This document shows, one piece after another, positions 41,119 to 50,606 of a stretch of 64,000 bases of DNA. This DNA comes from an uncultured Chitinophaga sp. Its GTDB lineage: Bacteria; Bacteroidota; Bacteroidia; Chitinophagales; Chitinophagaceae. The position numbers were made by a program, and so were the translations under genes. The notes beneath the pieces were generated by a model. It saw nothing but the letters and a program-made list of their open reading frames with translations, searched no databases and was not told the origin of the DNA. The first letter of the stretch is position 1. Every line of letters begins with the position of its first letter. The stretch lies in NCBI RefSeq assembly GCF_937898475.1, contig NZ_CALEJS010000011.1:1-64000 (forward strand), given 5' to 3'.

Positions 41119-42581
41119 TGGCAAAGCAAACACATACCGTCAGCATCAATTTTACAGGCGGCATTATCTCGCCTGGTTATTTACAACAGGCCCTGAAAAT
41201 AGCCGCTGCTGTAAAGATAACAGAGGTACGCTTTGGCCTGCGGCAACAGCTGCTGGTAGATGTACCGGTAAAACATTTTAAACAGTTCAGCCAGCAATGC
41301 AAACAGCAGAAGATCGCCTTTCATGAGCCGGATGTGAACCATAACATCACCAGCTCCTATCCTGCTGCGGGAATCTTTACGCATGGCAACAGCTGGCTGT
41401 CTGAAGGCGATTACAAAGATGTGTTTGACCTGTTTGACTATACCCCATCCCTGAAGCTAAATATCTGCGACCGCCATCAGACCTTTACCCCCTTTTTTAC
41501 AGGGCATATCAACTGGATCACGTCTGAGCATGCGCATTACTGGCATCTCTTTGTACGATTCCCGGGCACGGGACAACTCCTGGCATGGCCCGAACTGATT
41601 TACACCAATCATATCAGCCGGGTGAGCCGGCAAATAGAAACGCTGCTGCAAACACCAGATGTGAACGGCAGCAACCTGTATGAACGCACACGTGCTGCAC
41701 TGGAATATATGGGCCGCCCTGTAAAAGAAGAACTGGATATGCCCAACTTCCACCTGCCTTACTACGAGGGCTTTAACCGCTACGAAAACAGCTACTGGTT
41801 AGGCATTTACCGCCGGGATGAGCTGTTCCCGGTGGCCTTTCTGCAGGACCTCTGCGCCATCTGCCTGGAAACCAAAACCGGACAGCTTTATGCTACACCG
41901 TGGAAAACGATCATCATCAAAAATATCAATCCTGCACATCGCCCCCTGTGGGATTATGTGCTGGGTAAATACCGTATCAATGTGCGGCATGCCGCCAATG
42001 AACTGAACTGGCAGGTAGAAGATAATTCGGCGGATGGGCTGGTGCTGAAACGCCACATCATCCGCCATTTTGATAAAGAGGATGTACGTACCTACGGGCT
42101 CTGTTTCAGCGTTCGCATGGAGTCCGCCACCAGTGAATTCGGATCTGTGGTAATACGCAAGCAGGAGAATAAATACAACAGCAAGCTGAAGTACATGCAG
42201 CGCTACGATATCCTGTACACCCCGGGCTTTAACCCCAATTCATCTACACTGATCCCCTTCAGGGAGAATGTGAGCAAAGAACACCTGGGGCCTTACCTGG
42301 TATCTATCTGCAAATATTTCTACGAGCAGGCCAGCGAGGCCAATCCGCTGCAGGACCTGATGAGCAGCCAGCAATCACTGTCGCACATAAAACCGCCGGA
42401 GAGAAAAGTTCAGCAGTGCAGGCAATGCATGAGCGTATACGATGAAGCATTGGGAGAAGCAGAACAGGGCATTGCGCCAGGCACCGCCTTTGAAGCGCTG
42501 CCGGAGCATTTTGGCTGCCCCTTATGCGGCGCGGGTGCAGCAATGTTTGAGGAGATCGGCGAGGGTGCGCTGGGCTATTAA
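41118..42581 (+). CDS. Nitrite/sulphite-reductase-like protein with C-terminal rubredoxin domain
   Basis: The ATG overlaps the last base of the nitrate reductase stop (TAATG), which sets the start and couples translation; the longer frame from 40989 is discarded. The C-terminal ~55 residues are a rubredoxin: Cys434-x2-Cys437 (CRQCMSVYDEALGE) and Cys467-x2-Cys470 (CPLCGA). The N-terminal ~400 residues look like the ferredoxin-like half-domain fold of nitrite/sulphite reductases (TVSINFTGGIISPGYLQQAL; KLNICDRHQTFTPFFTGHIN). The Cys-x5-Cys ... Cys-x3-Cys siroheme set is not present. It may shuttle electrons to the nitrate reductase. The family has no established function that I know of. Confidence 0.85.
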   Translation: MAKQTHTVSINFTGGIISPGYLQQALKIAAAVKITEVRFGLRQQLLVDVPVKHFKQFSQQCKQQKIAFHEPDVNHNITSSYPAAGIFTHGNSWLSEGDYKDVFDLFDYTPSLKLNICDRHQTFTPFFTGHINWITSEHAHYWHLFVRFPGTGQLLAWPELIYTNHISRVSRQIETLLQTPDVNGSNLYERTRAALEYMGRPVKEELDMPNFHLPYYEGFNRYENSYWLGIYRRDELFPVAFLQDLCAICLETKTGQLYATPWKTIIIKNINPAHRPLWDYVLGKYRINVRHAANELNWQVEDNSADGLVLKRHIIRHFDKEDVRTYGLCFSVRMESATSEFGSVVIRKQENKYNSKLKYMQRYDILYTPGFNPNSSTLIPFRENVSKEHLGPYLVSICKYFYEQASEANPLQDLMSSQQSLSHIKPPERKVQQCRQCMSVYDEALGEAEQGIAPGTAFEALPEHFGCPLCGAGAAMFEEIGEGALGY

Positions 42582-42619
42582 CCATGATGTAGATTCCACC
42601 ATGATAAACCGATATAAGT

Positions 42620-42659
42620 GAGGGTGTTGTCCGCCAGCGGCCGGACAAACACCCTCTTT
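42620..42659. terminator. Strong terminator between the nitrate operon and the PUL
   Basis: GAGGGTGTTGTCCG pairs with CGGACAAACACCCTC (one mismatch), loop CCAGCGGC, followed by TTTG on the plus strand. It separates the two convergent operons ending at 42581 (+) and 42725 (-). Confidence 0.8.
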
Positions 42660-42724
42660 GCTATCAACTATTCCACTTCTTTCAATGGTTCTTCACAGGT
42701 ATTGCCAAATGCATTGCAGGGAAA

Positions 42725-43936
42725 TCAGTCGGTATAGCCGGTAAGCAGCGCACTGCTGCCGCCATAGTCTTTATACTGTTTCCACAAGCTGGTAAGATCA
42801 ATATCAGGATAATGTTGCTCCGCCTGTTTTGCCAGACGAAGGTATCCATCGATATCCATGGGCTTTATCTGCTTATGCTCCCAGGGCTTTACTTTCTCTG
42901 CATAAGGCAGCAGCCATGTAAATGCTTTTTTCAGGCTCTTTTTACCCGGACTTACATAATGCCATAGATCGATATCAATATGCTCTGCCAAACGGGCCAG
43001 TTCAAAAAAAGCATTGAGATTGAACTGGGAATAATTCCAGGAGAGGGTGCGGGCCAGCTCATGTGGCTGGCTGCCGTCTTCCCCCAACTGGTTATCAATC
43101 CTGGGCTGTGTGTTTTTTGTTAATATCTCAGCAGCAAGATCATGCTGACCGGTGAACAGGGCGATTGCCACCGCCTGTACATCGTACCAGGTGCCGTGGT
43201 TGTTCTTTTCATCGGCTTCATCCAGGCCAATGGGACTGGTACGCATCCATTGCAGGAACTGTGTATACCATTCCCGGATAGCTTTATAATCAGCCGCCGG
43301 CAGTTCCGGTGCATCTTTCAGCAGTTGTATGCCATCCAGCAGGCTGGTAACATTATGCGTATCTATCAGGCCAATGCCGCGGCCTTCGGTGATACCGGGA
43401 ATGGCCTGGCCATAATTGAGATGGGGGTTCATGCGCGTAGCGGGATCGATGAACCAGGTATGCAGCAGCTTTGCCGCATGGGCGGCATACTTTGACTGAC
43501 CGGTGTAATACCAGGCTAATCCCAGCAGGTATATGTCTTTACAGAGTGCGTTATGAAAATCGAGATCCTTGACGGCATAGCGTTCAGGATTGATCTCTCC
43601 ATCTTTACGGATGTAGGGCAGGCCGTCCGGCTTAGATGAGTCGGGCCACCAGTAAGGACCAACGCTCATGTAGTCGTGCTTGTCACCGCTGGGCGGCAGC
43701 TTGCTTTTATAGACTACTGAATAAGGCCCATGGCCCAGTGCTTTATCGGCATCTTTCAGCAAGCTGGCCAACGCCTGCTTTGCAGCAGGGTCATGCTGCG
43801 CCAGCAGCTGTTTGCCATGCTGCAGCACGGCTGGCTTCAGCAGCAGGGTTTGCGGGGTATCTTCCGCCGCAAAGGCTGACCGGGTTAACATAACAGCGGC
43901 CAGCAAAAGTAAAGCATACAGTTTCCTGATCATCAT
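42725..43936 (-). CDS. Alginate-lyase-family polysaccharide lyase
   Basis: A secreted enzyme of the PF05426 (alginate lyase) superfamily. The start is at 43936 or 43933 (ATGATG), because a signal peptide follows (LYALLLLAAVMLTRSAFA). Family motifs are YMSVGPYWWPDSSKPDGLPY, LLHTWFIDPATRMNPHLNYG, the catalytic-region NNHGTWYDVQ and SQPHELARTLSWNYSQFNL. About 400 residues and an all-alpha toroid fit PL5/PL38-like lyases, which cut uronate polymers such as alginate or glucuronan. It is the last gene of the SusC/SusD operon and probably its hydrolytic tool. The exact substrate cannot be decided by eye. Confidence 0.88.
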   Translation of the reverse strand: MMIRKLYALLLLAAVMLTRSAFAAEDTPQTLLLKPAVLQHGKQLLAQHDPAAKQALASLLKDADKALGHGPYSVVYKSKLPPSGDKHDYMSVGPYWWPDSSKPDGLPYIRKDGEINPERYAVKDLDFHNALCKDIYLLGLAWYYTGQSKYAAHAAKLLHTWFIDPATRMNPHLNYGQAIPGITEGRGIGLIDTHNVTSLLDGIQLLKDAPELPAADYKAIREWYTQFLQWMRTSPIGLDEADEKNNHGTWYDVQAVAIALFTGQHDLAAEILTKNTQPRIDNQLGEDGSQPHELARTLSWNYSQFNLNAFFELARLAEHIDIDLWHYVSPGKKSLKKAFTWLLPYAEKVKPWEHKQIKPMDIDGYLRLAKQAEQHYPDIDLTSLWKQYKDYGGSSALLTGYTD

Positions 43937-43971
43937 TTCCGTGAATTTATTAGGCTGTACTAAAATAATCA

Positions 43972-44961
43972 TTACTTCATTGTATAACGCTTCATACTGA
44001 TCACCGCACTTTGGGCGCCGTTATTCACCTTGTTGATGTAAATATAGGCGCGGTATTTTCCATCCGCTGTTTCTATCCAGGCGCCGGCTTCCTCTTTCAG
44101 GTTGATGGCGTAATCAGGCGCGTTGGCAATGTCCAGCTGCTGAAAGTCTATGTCGTCAATATAAATGCCGTATTTATCGCGCGCCAGGTTGTTATCACGC
44201 AGCGCCCATGCTTTACTGATCTTCGTTACCTTATTGACGCCTGGAGGTAATACTACACCCGGCAGATATTCCGATTTAGTACCAGGCGATACGAGTGAAT
44301 GATTGAAGGCCACATTAGGCATAGCACGGTAGAGATACACAAGATCGATATTCGCTGCATGGGCGGCTGCATCAACTGCATCATAGGCTTTCATGTCTTC
44401 AATGGAGATAAAGCAGTTAGCCGCATCCATTACGGGAATGTCCAGCGCTATATCCATTCTGGCAATGGTATAAGGCCCCATGGAATAGTTAACCGTTTCA
44501 CCATTGCTGCTTCTGGCAGAGAACTTAAAGCTGATTGTTTTACCACGGGCCTCTTCAGGTATGGTATAGAAGTACCGGAGAGTAACAGCGTTGGTGTCCT
44601 TGCTGAAATTCACCGTAGTGACGTTGCCCTGGTTGGTGGAAGGCGTTGCCACTTCAACGCCCACATCCACCCCGCTGCCGTCTGTATAGTAAGAACGGTG
44701 TTCCAGGTAGGTGGTGGCTGCCCCGGCGATGGAAGCTTCCACCTGTGCGGAAACAAGCTTTCCTTTGTCGCCCGGCAGCGCCATGGCATATGCAAACTCG
44801 ATATTGTTGCCAACGATGTTGGGCCCCAGTGAACGTTTGATACAATCGTTCTGCAGGGCATCCTTCGGTACAGGCACGGCATAGGGTTCCTCCTTACAGG
44901 ACGCCATCAGCAGCAACAGCGCCATTAACCAGGATGTATATTGAAAGTATTTACTCCTCAT
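43972..44961 (-). CDS. PUL surface lipoprotein (DUF4466-like / SusE-type position)
   Basis: A lipoprotein signal (WLMALLLLMASCKEE) with Cys in the lipobox precedes an all-beta protein of about 310 residues. The sequence pattern fits Bacteroidota DUF4466-type proteins (NDCIKRSLGPNI, GNNIEFAYAMALPG at the start). It takes the SusE/SusF place in the operon, between the small lipoprotein and the lyase, so a surface glycan-binding role is likely. The Asp/Tyr-rich C-terminal part (YRAYIYINKVNNGAQSAVIS) looks like a beta sandwich. Family assignment is from memory and tentative. Confidence 0.7.
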   Translation of the reverse strand: MRSKYFQYTSWLMALLLLMASCKEEPYAVPVPKDALQNDCIKRSLGPNIVGNNIEFAYAMALPGDKGKLVSAQVEASIAGAATTYLEHRSYYTDGSGVDVGVEVATPSTNQGNVTTVNFSKDTNAVTLRYFYTIPEEARGKTISFKFSARSSNGETVNYSMGPYTIARMDIALDIPVMDAANCFISIEDMKAYDAVDAAAHAANIDLVYLYRAMPNVAFNHSLVSPGTKSEYLPGVVLPPGVNKVTKISKAWALRDNNLARDKYGIYIDDIDFQQLDIANAPDYAINLKEEAGAWIETADGKYRAYIYINKVNNGAQSAVISMKRYTMK

Positions 44962-44983
44962 AAATCATGTTTTAATGTGATGA

Positions 44984-45394
44984 TCACTGTTGAATGGATA
45001 TATGCACGGTGTAGGTTTTTCTTACCTGGCGGTTGCCGGATACTACGGTGTAGCTGCGCGGGTTGGCCAGGTCTGAAAAATCCACTTTGCCGGTGATCTT
45101 GGGATCCAGCTTGGCGTCGGTAACCAGTGAGAACTGTGGGTATACGTTCTTCAAATCAGTGCCGTACTGCACTTCTGCATGTATGGTGCAGGCAGTTGTA
45201 TCTATCACCGGTTTTTTGGCGGTCAGCACTGTCTGGAAGTCTGATCCCAGCAATTGAAAATCGCTCACATAACATTCTGCACGGGTAGTGATCAGCAGCC
45301 CGTCCTCATCAACAGGAAAATCGTCCTTGGAGCAGCTTATCCATGCGAAGGCGCAGCACAGGAGCAGGGCCGTTAAGTATAAATATCTTCTCAT
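44984..45394 (-). CDS. Small PUL lipoprotein (DUF5018-like)
   Basis: The start at 45394 (MRRYLYL) is chosen because it gives a lipoprotein signal (TALLLCCAFAWISC, Cys after Ser). The open frame from 45415 adds seven residues inside the SusD end. The mature ~115 residues are one beta-sandwich domain with a strand pattern like DUF5018 or a bacterial Ig-like unit (CTIHAEVQYGTDLKNVYPQF, YTVHISIQQ). It lies 11 bp after susD. It is probably an outer-leaflet glycan-binding accessory of the SusC/D complex. Confidence 0.75.
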   Translation of the reverse strand: MRRYLYLTALLLCCAFAWISCSKDDFPVDEDGLLITTRAECYVSDFQLLGSDFQTVLTAKKPVIDTTACTIHAEVQYGTDLKNVYPQFSLVTDAKLDPKITGKVDFSDLANPRSYTVVSGNRQVRKTYTVHISIQQ

Positions 45395-45405
45395 GTTGCT
45401 ATGTT

Positions 45406-47247
45406 TTATAACCATGGTGTATTCTGTGTAAGGTTAGGGTTGCGGTCTCGCTCACTCTGCGGGATCCTGAAAATATAATTCTGCTGGTACTCCCTCGGCG
45501 TGGTGTTCTGGTAGTAGCGTGTTACCTGCGCATTGTGTGTATCCATCCGCCAGACACCGGGTCCGCCAGGAGGTCCCCAAACCCTTTCAAGTGCACGCCA
45601 GCGGCGCAGGTCAAAACCGCGGTGGCCTTCACCAAACAGTTCTATGATACGCTCCTGTTCAATGGCACTGAAGAAAGCCTCTTTACTGGCAGTTTTCTCA
45701 CCGCTTAAGGGCGGCAGGTTACCACGATGACGGATCTTGTTCAGGAGATCGATCGCGTCTGCCTGCGGACCATTCACAGCATTGGTAGCTTCTGCATACA
45801 TCAGGTATACATCTGCCAGGCGCATTACCGGGAAGTTGTAATCCCCATCGCTGCGCCCCTGACCAGCGTAATTGCGCAGGAATTTGCGCAGCACGTAACC
45901 GGAATTACAGCCGTCTGTATTATAAGTAGTGTATTTTTCGCCGTCTATGGTTACCGGCTGGTTCCATGTTTTATAAATAAAGGGCACCCAGTTGGTAACT
46001 TTCAGCGAGGCCAGTCCTACACTTACTTCATAATCCCACATAATAGAAGCCTTCATGCGATAGTCGCGGTCAGCATAGCTGCGCGGATTTAAAGCAGAAT
46101 TGGACGCTGTTCTTGCATTGGGCGCAGCAGGATTCATGGGTATCAGCTTGGGCGCAAAATCGCCGGTTATGGTAGACTGATACCTGTCTGCAATTTCATA
46201 GCGGGGCGATACCCAGCATTGGGAATTTTCGTGCGAGCGGCCCGCCACATCGCGCATCAGTTCTTCACCCTGGTTGGTACCGGTACCACCATGGTTGAAG
46301 GCCATGATCATTTCAGGATCGCCATTGGCTACCGGTGTAAACAGGTAATAGTAGTTGGGCAGCTTATCAGCTTTGCCCAGGCTGTCTATTTCACCGGGGG
46401 CGCCGCCACGGAAGAGGGTGAGGCCATAGTCGTTGATCACTTTACGGAAATCGGCCGCTGCGGCATTATAGGCAGCGGCAGCGGCTCCTTTATCTGCTGT
46501 GAAGCCTTCTAATTCCGGCCAGCCGAAATCGTTCCAGCAGGCCCAATAGAGCTGCAGTTTACCACGGAAGGCAAGGGCGGCGGCTTTGGAAGCACGTCCT
46601 ATTTCAGGCGCTTTCACGGGCAGCTTCTCAAAGGCGTAGGTAAGATCAGCCATGATGGAATCTTTCACCTGTGCAATGGGCGTTCTGGCAATCGTTGCCA
46701 CTTCCGCGTTACTGTACACGGTACTGCCAATGTAAGGTACATGTCCCCACATGGATATCAGCCTGAAATATACCATGCCTCGCAGCAGGCGTGCCTCGCC
46801 GATGATCCTTTCCAGATTGGGGAGGGAAGCAGCAGTGGCATTGGGCAGCATTTTGGTAACGTTATCTATCACGTAGTTGGCGCGGTTTACGCCGCCGTAC
46901 AGGTTTTTGAACATCCTGTCAAAGCTGCCGCCATATCCGCTGGGATTATAGTTGCCGTCGCGATAGGCATCGCCATGCAGCAGATCGTCAGCAACAGTGC
47001 TGGTGCCGCGGGTCCTGAAGTATTCTCCATGGCCATCGAGATAATAGTCACGGTCAAACAGTGAACGCACGTTGGCATAGGCGCCCATAATAGCAAAGGT
47101 GGCATCGTCCTCTGTTTTCCAGTAGGATGCTGCGCCTAACTCGGTAGTGGGCTCCTGGTCCAGCAGGTTTTTCATACAGCCTGCAGTAAGGATACTCCAG
47201 GCCGACAGTATGCAAATGATGGATATTCTTAAAGATGATCGCTTCAT
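45406..47247 (-). CDS. susD: SusD/RagB-type glycan-binding lipoprotein
   Basis: The lipoprotein signal ends SILTAGCMKN. The SusD N-terminal hallmark LLDQEPTTELGAASYWKTED is followed by TPR-like helices (ARLLRGMVYFRLISMWGHVP, AALAFRGKLQLYWACWN). The C-terminal RagB part has VMRLADVYLMYAEATNAVNG and IEQERIIELFGEGHRGFDLR. At 613 aa it is a normal size. It forms the lid of the SusC channel encoded 12 bp upstream. Confidence 0.95.
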   Translation of the reverse strand: MKRSSLRISIICILSAWSILTAGCMKNLLDQEPTTELGAASYWKTEDDATFAIMGAYANVRSLFDRDYYLDGHGEYFRTRGTSTVADDLLHGDAYRDGNYNPSGYGGSFDRMFKNLYGGVNRANYVIDNVTKMLPNATAASLPNLERIIGEARLLRGMVYFRLISMWGHVPYIGSTVYSNAEVATIARTPIAQVKDSIMADLTYAFEKLPVKAPEIGRASKAAALAFRGKLQLYWACWNDFGWPELEGFTADKGAAAAAYNAAAADFRKVINDYGLTLFRGGAPGEIDSLGKADKLPNYYYLFTPVANGDPEMIMAFNHGGTGTNQGEELMRDVAGRSHENSQCWVSPRYEIADRYQSTITGDFAPKLIPMNPAAPNARTASNSALNPRSYADRDYRMKASIMWDYEVSVGLASLKVTNWVPFIYKTWNQPVTIDGEKYTTYNTDGCNSGYVLRKFLRNYAGQGRSDGDYNFPVMRLADVYLMYAEATNAVNGPQADAIDLLNKIRHRGNLPPLSGEKTASKEAFFSAIEQERIIELFGEGHRGFDLRRWRALERVWGPPGGPGVWRMDTHNAQVTRYYQNTTPREYQQNYIFRIPQSERDRNPNLTQNTPWL

Positions 47248-47259
47248 AGTTTCAATGTT

Positions 47260-50200
47260 TTAAAGCCCCACGTTAAACCCGAATGAATAAGACTTATTCA
47301 ATGGATATGCATCGCTTTTGTTACCTGTCTTTTCCGGGTCCAGTCCACGGAAGGAAGTGATGGTAGCCAGGTTCTCGGCAGATCCGAAGATCCGGAAGCT
47401 GCTGATGCCGATACGTTTCAGTAAACTGCCGGGAAGCGCGTATCCCAGCTGGATGTTTTTCAACCGCAGGTAGCTGAGGTTATCCAGCCAGAAGGTGGTC
47501 TCTTCCCTGTTGGCATTGCCGCCCAGACGGGGCCAAAGACCATCGCGGTTATCAACAGACCAGGGATTGGTCCAGTGCGCCTCCGTGGCAGCATAGCGTT
47601 GTGCGGAGAAGTTTACGTCGTTATAGTTATTGATCCAGTAATCCTTACGGCCGGCAGCACCCTGGAACAGGAAGGAAAAATCGATCCCTTTCCAGGAAAG
47701 GTGCCCGCTGAACGCATAGTTGGTGGTGGGCCTGTCGCGTTGTGTATGCGGATAGGCTTTCTTATCGTTGCCATCTATCTTACCGTCGCCGTTCAGGTCT
47801 TTACGGAGGATGTCTCCGGGAGAAGCGCCCTGCGGAGTGGCATTATAAACGTCCTGCCAGCTTTGTGCAATGCCGGTGTCTTCATAGGTATACAGAAAAT
47901 GGTAAGGCATGCCGATGAATGTCCAGCCCCTGGCAAGGAATTCATTCCATGTTTTTAACACAGTGGCGTTATAGGATGCATTGATGTTGAAGCCGTAGCG
48001 TATCTGCCCGATCTTATCTGCCCAGCTAAGGTTGAGCTCTACGCCGCGATTACGCAGGTCGCCGATGTTCCTGCGCGGAGCAGTATATGCGCCGGTGAGG
48101 AGGATAGACATTTCAGAAGGACGGTTCATACCGGTGGTAAGACGGTTATAGTAATCCAGTTCCGCAGTAAGGCGGTTATCCAGGAAACCCAGGTCCAGAC
48201 CAAGGTTGAACACACGTGTAGTTTCCCAGCTCAGATCCTGGTTCACCATCTTCCGGTTAACAAAGCCTTTCTGTATGGCATTGGTATAGTAGTTCAGCTG
48301 TGACAGTGTTTCCTGCTGCTCATACCTTCCTACCCCGCTGTTGTTACCGAGGCTGCCGTAAGACGCGCGTATCTTGCCGCGGGTGAGGAAGCGGCGGGTA
48401 AAGCGATGGATGAACTGCTCTTCTGTAAAATGCCATCCCGCTGCAATGGAGGGGAAGAAACCAAACTGGTGCCCCGGGAGGAATTTGGATGAACCGTCGT
48501 AACGGAAATTAGCCTCCAGCAAATACTTATCAAAAGCCGTATAGTTCACGCGGCCGATATAAGAACGCAGGCCTTCCGTGCCGGAGTTGCCACCGGTACC
48601 CTGTATGTCCGTGAGCGCTGCATCCACTTCATGCAGGGTGGGATGCAGGCGGTCGTTCCGGGATGTAGCCTGATAACGGTCATACCAGTACTCCTCACTA
48701 TAGGCGGCCATGGCGCTTACCTGGTGGTGGCGGGCAATGGTCTTTTCATAATTGAGGCGGCCGGTGAGCATGGTTTTGTAACCGGTATTGGTATAGTTAC
48801 CTACCCCTGCATTAGCGCCCACGTATATACGGCTGCCGAAAGAATTGGTCTGGAAGTTATAGGAAGTGTTGGGGGTATTGGCGTTCCAGCGGAACTGGTT
48901 ATAATAGTTCAACGCATAGTCAATACGGCCCGTAAGCCCTTTCAACGGCGACCAGTCCCAGTAGATGCTGCTATTTGCTTCCTGCCTGTTCTGCCGGTTC
49001 AGCGTGTTCATGTAAACAGTATAGGGGTTATAGGCCTGCGGATCTTCGTTGTAGGCCATTACCCCCCCGTAATGACCGGTGGCAGGATCATAGGGAGTAA
49101 TACCTGCAATAGCATAACGCATGTCAAAACCAGCCGTATTGCCTGGATTATCATCTGTAAAACCATCCTCCAATGCATACACGAACTTCGTCCAGTTACC
49201 ATAGAACTTAACGCCCACATTCATATTCTTTCGCAGTTTGGCATCATAGTTAAAGCGGGCGCTGTATCGCTTAAAATCATTATTGATCTGCAGGCCTTTC
49301 TCATCCTGTACGCCAACAGAGATAAAGAAGTTGGTATTTTCCGTACCACCGGATGCGGAGAGATTGTATTGCTGCATCTGCCCGTCGCGCATGATGATAT
49401 CCCACCAGTCGGTATTGGGGTAACGCAGGGGATCTATCATACCCATGGCCATCCATTGATCAATGGTGCCGTTTTTGAAGAGGAAGAGCGAGGGCAGCGT
49501 GTTTACTGCCGCGAGCCGCTGTTCCAGTGTAAGCGCGCGCGGATAGTCTGCCAGGAACTTGTATGCCTTTGTTGGCTTTACCAGCGCAAAGTTGGAATTG
49601 AAATTGATCTGCGTTTTACGTTGCCCCTTACCGGAGCGGGTAGTAATGAGGATTACGCCGTTGGCGGCCCTGGAACCGTATACTGCGGCAGAAGCAGCGT
49701 CTTTCAGTACGGAAATACTTTCCACATCATTCATGTTGATGCGGTTGATGTCTACATCGGGCATACCATCCACCACTACCAGCGGACTTGCATTGTTAAC
49801 CGTACCCAGGCCGCGAATGACAAGGTCGGCGGAATTCCTGCCTGCCATACCGGAGGCCTGTGTAACAGACAGTCCGGGCACCAGTCCCGACAACGCGGAA
49901 GATGCATTCGGTACAGAACGGCTGGCCAGCTGCTGATCTACCTTTACGGCAGATACCGCGCCTACCAGGTTCACTTTCTTCTGTGTACCGTAACCTACTA
50001 CCACTACTTCTCCCAAAGCTTTCTGATCGGGTTTTAGCTGTACATTGATAATGCGCTGCCCGTTGAAAGGTATCTCCGTTTTCTCAAATCCCATTGAGCT
50101 GAGCACAAGCGTTGCCTGGGATGATCTTATGGCCAGTGAGAACTTTCCTTCGTTATCTGTTACAGCGCCATTAGCGGTGCCTTTTACAGAAACGGTAACA

Positions 50201-50406
50201 CCGGGTAAGGCCTGGTTGGCATCGTCTGTTACGCGGCCGGTTACTGTTCGTTGTTGCGGCTGCGTAGTATCCTGCCTGAATAAGTTTACTGCCACCGGTA
50301 CTGCGGCATGGGCTGCGGGAACAGCGAAAGCTATAAATACCAATACAAGCAGTGCCTGTACGGCATGCAGCCAGCGTGGAAACGGGAAGCGTAGAAATTT
50401 CTGCAT
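47260..50406 (-). CDS. susC: SusC/RagA-type TonB-linked glycan importer
   Basis: The start is at 50406 (MQKFLRF), which gives a proper signal peptide (LLVLVFIAFAVPAAHA); the longer frame to 50448 is discarded. The order is carboxypeptidase-regulatory domain (VTGRVTDDANQALPGVTVSV), TonB-box-like EVVVVGYGTQKK, and plug (GLVPGLSVTQASG ... VVVDGMPDVDINRINMNDVE ... AVYGSRAANGVILITT). The long barrel ends YPLNKSYSFGFNVGL. At about 1048 aa it is standard. No STN domain is present, so control is not through FecR; two LacI-type operators upstream suggest repressor control. Confidence 0.96.
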   Translation of the reverse strand: MQKFLRFPFPRWLHAVQALLVLVFIAFAVPAAHAAVPVAVNLFRQDTTQPQQRTVTGRVTDDANQALPGVTVSVKGTANGAVTDNEGKFSLAIRSSQATLVLSSMGFEKTEIPFNGQRIINVQLKPDQKALGEVVVVGYGTQKKVNLVGAVSAVKVDQQLASRSVPNASSALSGLVPGLSVTQASGMAGRNSADLVIRGLGTVNNASPLVVVDGMPDVDINRINMNDVESISVLKDAASAAVYGSRAANGVILITTRSGKGQRKTQINFNSNFALVKPTKAYKFLADYPRALTLEQRLAAVNTLPSLFLFKNGTIDQWMAMGMIDPLRYPNTDWWDIIMRDGQMQQYNLSASGGTENTNFFISVGVQDEKGLQINNDFKRYSARFNYDAKLRKNMNVGVKFYGNWTKFVYALEDGFTDDNPGNTAGFDMRYAIAGITPYDPATGHYGGVMAYNEDPQAYNPYTVYMNTLNRQNRQEANSSIYWDWSPLKGLTGRIDYALNYYNQFRWNANTPNTSYNFQTNSFGSRIYVGANAGVGNYTNTGYKTMLTGRLNYEKTIARHHQVSAMAAYSEEYWYDRYQATSRNDRLHPTLHEVDAALTDIQGTGGNSGTEGLRSYIGRVNYTAFDKYLLEANFRYDGSSKFLPGHQFGFFPSIAAGWHFTEEQFIHRFTRRFLTRGKIRASYGSLGNNSGVGRYEQQETLSQLNYYTNAIQKGFVNRKMVNQDLSWETTRVFNLGLDLGFLDNRLTAELDYYNRLTTGMNRPSEMSILLTGAYTAPRRNIGDLRNRGVELNLSWADKIGQIRYGFNINASYNATVLKTWNEFLARGWTFIGMPYHFLYTYEDTGIAQSWQDVYNATPQGASPGDILRKDLNGDGKIDGNDKKAYPHTQRDRPTTNYAFSGHLSWKGIDFSFLFQGAAGRKDYWINNYNDVNFSAQRYAATEAHWTNPWSVDNRDGLWPRLGGNANREETTFWLDNLSYLRLKNIQLGYALPGSLLKRIGISSFRIFGSAENLATITSFRGLDPEKTGNKSDAYPLNKSYSFGFNVGL

Positions 50407-50446
50407 GATGTTGTTAGTTTGGTATAAGACAAAAAGGTAACTGCAC

Positions 50447-50460
50447 ACACGTTTTCGTGT
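50447..50460. promoter_or_regulatory. Inverted repeat ACACG-TTTT-CGTGT before susC
   Basis: Perfect 5-bp arms with a 4-bp centre, 41-54 bp upstream of the susC start codon. It falls where the promoter or 5' leader should be, so it could be a regulator site or a small mRNA hairpin. A short arm length means chance cannot be excluded. Confidence 0.35.
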
Positions 50461-50499
50461 ATGTTATAAGGATAGCTGCACGGGTCAGTTCCTGATCGG

Positions 50500-50513
50500 T
50501 GCAATCGTTTGCA
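50500..50513. promoter_or_regulatory. LacI-type operator 1 (TGCAATCGTTTGCA)
   Basis: A CG-centred dyad of the LacI/GalR class (GCAA-n-CG-n-TTGC), 94 bp upstream of susC. An identical 14-mer occurs at 50607-50620, 107 bp away (about ten helical turns), an arrangement that would allow looping. No LacI-family gene lies in the window. The 50407-50904 intergenic region otherwise shows only the other palindromes listed. Confidence 0.7.
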
Positions 50514-50606
50514 TGTAAATTGCTGGGCGTATTTTGTACTACATGTTCATAAAGTGGAAGTTTAGTTTTTAAAAAGTGATGACGTTTCGACTTTTCGGAC
50601 AACTAG

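Noticed and set aside
48631..50037. Plus-strand open frame of 468 codons opposite susC
   Set aside because: Antisense to a complete SusC coding frame; no domain or signal sequence.
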